From: Cryptomeria japonica
Taxonomy: Eukaryota > Streptophyta > Pinopsida > Cupressales > Cupressaceae
Reading direction: 5' to 3'
DNA: 64,000 bases
Assembly: GCF_030272615.1 (NCBI RefSeq)
Contig: NC_081410.1
Coordinates: 505,292,942 to 505,356,941 of the forward strand
The translations under genes and the position numbers were made by a program. Shown here piece by piece: positions 61,857 to 64,000 of the stretch (positions within the stretch are counted from its first letter, which is position 1; each line of letters opens with the position of its first letter). Below the pieces are notes generated by a model. It saw only the letters and a program-made list of their open reading frames with translations, did no database searches and was not told the DNA's origin.

Positions 61857-62924
61857 TTATACTACCTTTTCTTTGCCCTCAACAACTTGTTGTGCTAAGA
61901 GTGCCCCCAGTGCTGTTGAAGTAGCTGATATGTATAGTAATAGAGGTTGATCTGGAACTGGTGGCATCAAAACTGGTGGATTAAGAAGATAATCTTTGAG
62001 TGTCTGGAAAGCTCGTTGACAATTATCATCCCATTTGAATTTGATGTTTTTATGTAGCAAGTGCTGAAAAGGATTACACTTATCTGCAAGTTGTGCTATG
62101 AATCTTTGTATGGACTAGAGTCTCCCTTGCAAAGATCGAAGTTGACTGATATTTCTTGGTGGTTGCATCTCTAGGATGGCCTTGACTTTTGCTGGATCAG
62201 CTTCGATTCCTCTTTTTGATACAATGAATCCTAGGAGCTTCCCGGAGGTTACTCCAAAGACACATTTCTTGGGGTTTAATCTTACTTTATACTTTTCCAA
62301 CCGATCAAAGACAACTGCAAGTATGTCCAAATGTGTATCTTTGTCTATTGATTTACCCAAGAGGTCATCAACATAATCTTCCACAGTTACGTGCATGAGA
62401 TCATGAAAGATAGTAGTCATGGCTCTTTGATATGTAGCGCCTGCATTTTTTAGCCCAAAGGGCATAACATTCCAGTAGAAAGTTCCCCAAGGACAAGTGA
62501 ATGCTGTTTTGTGTTGGTCCTCAGATTCGATTTTTATTTGATTGTAACCAGAGAATCCATCCATCAAAGATAACATCACATGACCTGCTGTGAGATCGAC
62601 AATCAAGTCAATATTTGGTAATGGAAAATCATCCTTAGGACAATCTTTGTTGATGTCTCTGAAATCTGTACATATTCTGATACTATGATCTGGTTTACTG
62701 ATAGGCACTAAGTTGGAGATCCATTCGGGGTAATAAATTGGGCGTATGAATCCGACATCCAATAATTTCTCAAGCTCTGCTTTGACTAATAATGCCACTT
62801 GTGGATGCATCTTCCTTAATTTCTGTTTCACTGGTTTTGCCCCCGGTTTAACTGTCAAATGATGCATTACCAAATCCGGATCCAATCCAGGCATATTAGC
62901 GTATGACCATGCAAATTTGATTTG
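61857..62924 (-). pseudogene. Ty3/gypsy reverse transcriptase and start of RNase H
   Basis: MPGLDPDLVMHHLTVKPGAK, FIRPIYYPEWISNLVPISKP, CTDFRDINKDCPKDDFPLPN, LMDGFSGYNQIKIESEDQHK, VMPFGLKNAGATYQRAMTT, and catalytic YVDD in VEDYVDDLLGKS. A TAG at 62115-62117 interrupts after SLQGRL. The same frame continues as LLHKNIKFKWDDNCQRAF and LLLYISATSTALGALLAQQV to TAA at 61857-61859. Very similar to the + strand RT at 52961-54118. Confidence 0.92.
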
Positions 62925-63998
62925 TCATTCTGTGAAGAAACTTATGAACTTTGACCTTTTTGACTCTGTCAAAGATTGAGCTAGGAATATGTTGTGTGGA
63001 ACTTCTTCGGTGCCAATGTTTGTTTTGATAGTCTCCTCTACCAACATGGATGACTTTTCCTCATATGATGCTGGGAGAATGTCGAGCCTTCCATCTTCAG
63101 GTGCCTTAGAGAGGTTTTTGCCCTCAGATACGTGCTTTCTTTTTACTTTTTTGGGGTCAGACATTGCCACAATGTGGTTTTCACCATAAGTCCCTTGGTT
63201 TGTTTTTATTTTTATATTTTTGTGACTGGAAGGCCCGACACCCCTGCCAAAATATGCCACGCCGTTGAGTTCTATAGTGTATCCTGCCTTATGGTCGCCA
63301 AGGGGAAGATCATCTCGTATGCCTAGATAATCAATGAAGGCTTCATCATTTTGGAATGTATCGAACTGTGTAGGTCCTTCATGGTCCCAGTCAATGAGTT
63401 GGTGGTGAACAAGGGTAAGGCCTTTGATGTCTTGAAAGTTAGCAGGGCTAAGAGTGAAGATGTAGTTATATTCAGGTATGTTGAGGTAGTTATCAAGTTC
63501 ATCATTGGCACTCTCCTCATCAGTTTCGATCATGAACAAATCCAAATTTTCATGACTAGTAGCGCATTCTGGGATAGGTGTTCTCATTCTATGTGATTTC
63601 AACCTAGGACCTAGAGGCAAAAACTATACGGGATCCTCCGGGGTTGTTTCTTGACCAACTTTGAATTTTTCATAAAATTCCTCTTCTTCTGTGGGTTCAT
63701 CTGGCTCTTTGAATGTCTCAGTGAGCTCGTAGTCACTGGCGGATTTGTTTGAACCCCATTCCCATTCGTTGGAGTCTGTGGAATATCGATTCTCTTGTTG
63801 AATTTTAGTAGCTTTGATTTGTAATGCTTCTTTTGTCCTTTGAGTGTGGACCTTGGAAGTCATGAAACCAAGTCCCTTTGAGCGTTCCTTTTTGAATGTT
63901 AATTTAGGTTGTAAAGGTTCAATGATGCCTTCCTTTCTTAAGCCAAGAGGGCTTTTGCCATCATACCTAAATTTTTGTAGGATCTTAAACCCTTTGCC
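62925..63998 (-). pseudogene. G-patch and acidic linker upstream of RT
   Basis: Open from the window edge. GKGFKILQKFRYDGKSPLGL then RKEGIIEPL (about 63998-63910) is a G-patch equivalent to that at 51326-51440 in the + element. It is followed by RSKGLGFMTSK, an Asp/Glu-rich stretch, a TAG (63624-63626), then 63620-62925 (LTLVHHQLIDWDHEGPTQFD, LSKAPEDGRLDILPASYEEK) and TGA (62925-62927). All in the same frame as RT. The protease would lie just outside the window. Confidence 0.8.
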
Positions 63999-64000
63999 AT

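Larger units (their letters stand above)
54125..64000 (-). mobile_element. Tat-like Ty3/gypsy element with antisense PMD gene (5' part outside window)
   Basis: Minus-strand order from the window edge: G-patch, linker, RT, RNase H, archaeal-type second RNase H, integrase (ends 59763), 1.7-kb spacer, antisense plant-mobile-domain gene (58043-55232 region, reads +), polypurine tract (54892-54877), 3' LTR (54876-54125). The second RNase H marks the Tat lineage. gag, protease and 5' LTR lie beyond 64000. Pol keeps one frame for 4.2 kb with only nonsense codons, so decay is younger than in the + strand relative it abuts. Confidence 0.88.

Noticed and set aside
52961-63998. Stop codon reassignment (TAA/TAG as Gln) to explain open pol frames with only stops
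   Set aside because: XPO1 and other plant genes use the standard code, and the losses include Arg-to-TGA and one Tyr-like site; methylation-type decay is simpler.
1-64000. CRISPR arrays, rRNA or tRNA genes
   Set aside because: No regularly spaced identical repeats with unique spacers, and no tRNA or rRNA body; the only B-box hit belongs to the SINE at 17.7 kb. Periodic arrays at 46.3, 47.6 and 55.4 kb are degenerate with no unique 30-bp spacers.

Overview
The window is plant nuclear DNA. Its introns are very long, AT-rich and full of decayed retrotransposons, and it carries kilobase-scale microsatellite tracts. I infer a large-genome seed plant, most likely a gymnosperm. The single host gene I can name encodes a plant-type exportin-1, and its protein is clearly plant-like. 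The species itself cannot be read from this sequence. All coordinates were read by eye from splice signals, reading frames and visible repeats; no search or alignment program was run.

1..36.7 kb: the 3' part of an exportin-1 (CRM1/XPO1) gene on the + strand. I find 27 exons (91..35852) that join in phase into 914 codons plus a stop. The first roughly 160 codons lie upstream of the window. Three introns are large: 4.5, 9.0 and 9.8 kb. They hold an 853-bp TIR-flanked element, a tRNA-type SINE with a 13-bp target duplication, two Copia-like elements with gag but no pol, a LINE-like 3' end, DUF659 (hAT-type) transposase relics, an unidentified minus-strand coding-like tract, and many local tandem duplications.

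36.7..45.1 kb: intergenic DNA. A decayed LINE ORF2 end runs directly into about 6 kb dominated by TG/AG/TC/CA/AT microsatellites. Embedded there is a minus-strand relic of an RPA70 (RPA1)-type single-strand DNA-binding protein.

45.1..54.1 kb: a + strand Ty3/gypsy element: LTR, PBS, long structured leader, gag, protease, G-patch, linker and RT. Many breaks disrupt it and it stops just inside RNase H. At 54125 it meets the 3' LTR of a second, minus-strand Ty3/gypsy element of Tat-like build, with an extra archaeal-type RNase H. The second element runs off the window at 64000. Its pol stays in one frame for 4.2 kb and is broken only by stop codons.

Most interesting: both gypsy elements encode a G-patch domain upstream of RT. 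The minus-strand element carries an antisense, apparently spliced plant-mobile-domain (PMD) gene between integrase and 3' LTR. Three separate noncoding stretches of the two elements hold arrays with a 20-21 bp period and a GCGC-TTTG-like core. Two of them are in the leader of the + element and one is in the intron of the antisense gene. This combination is the best candidate here for an under-described system.
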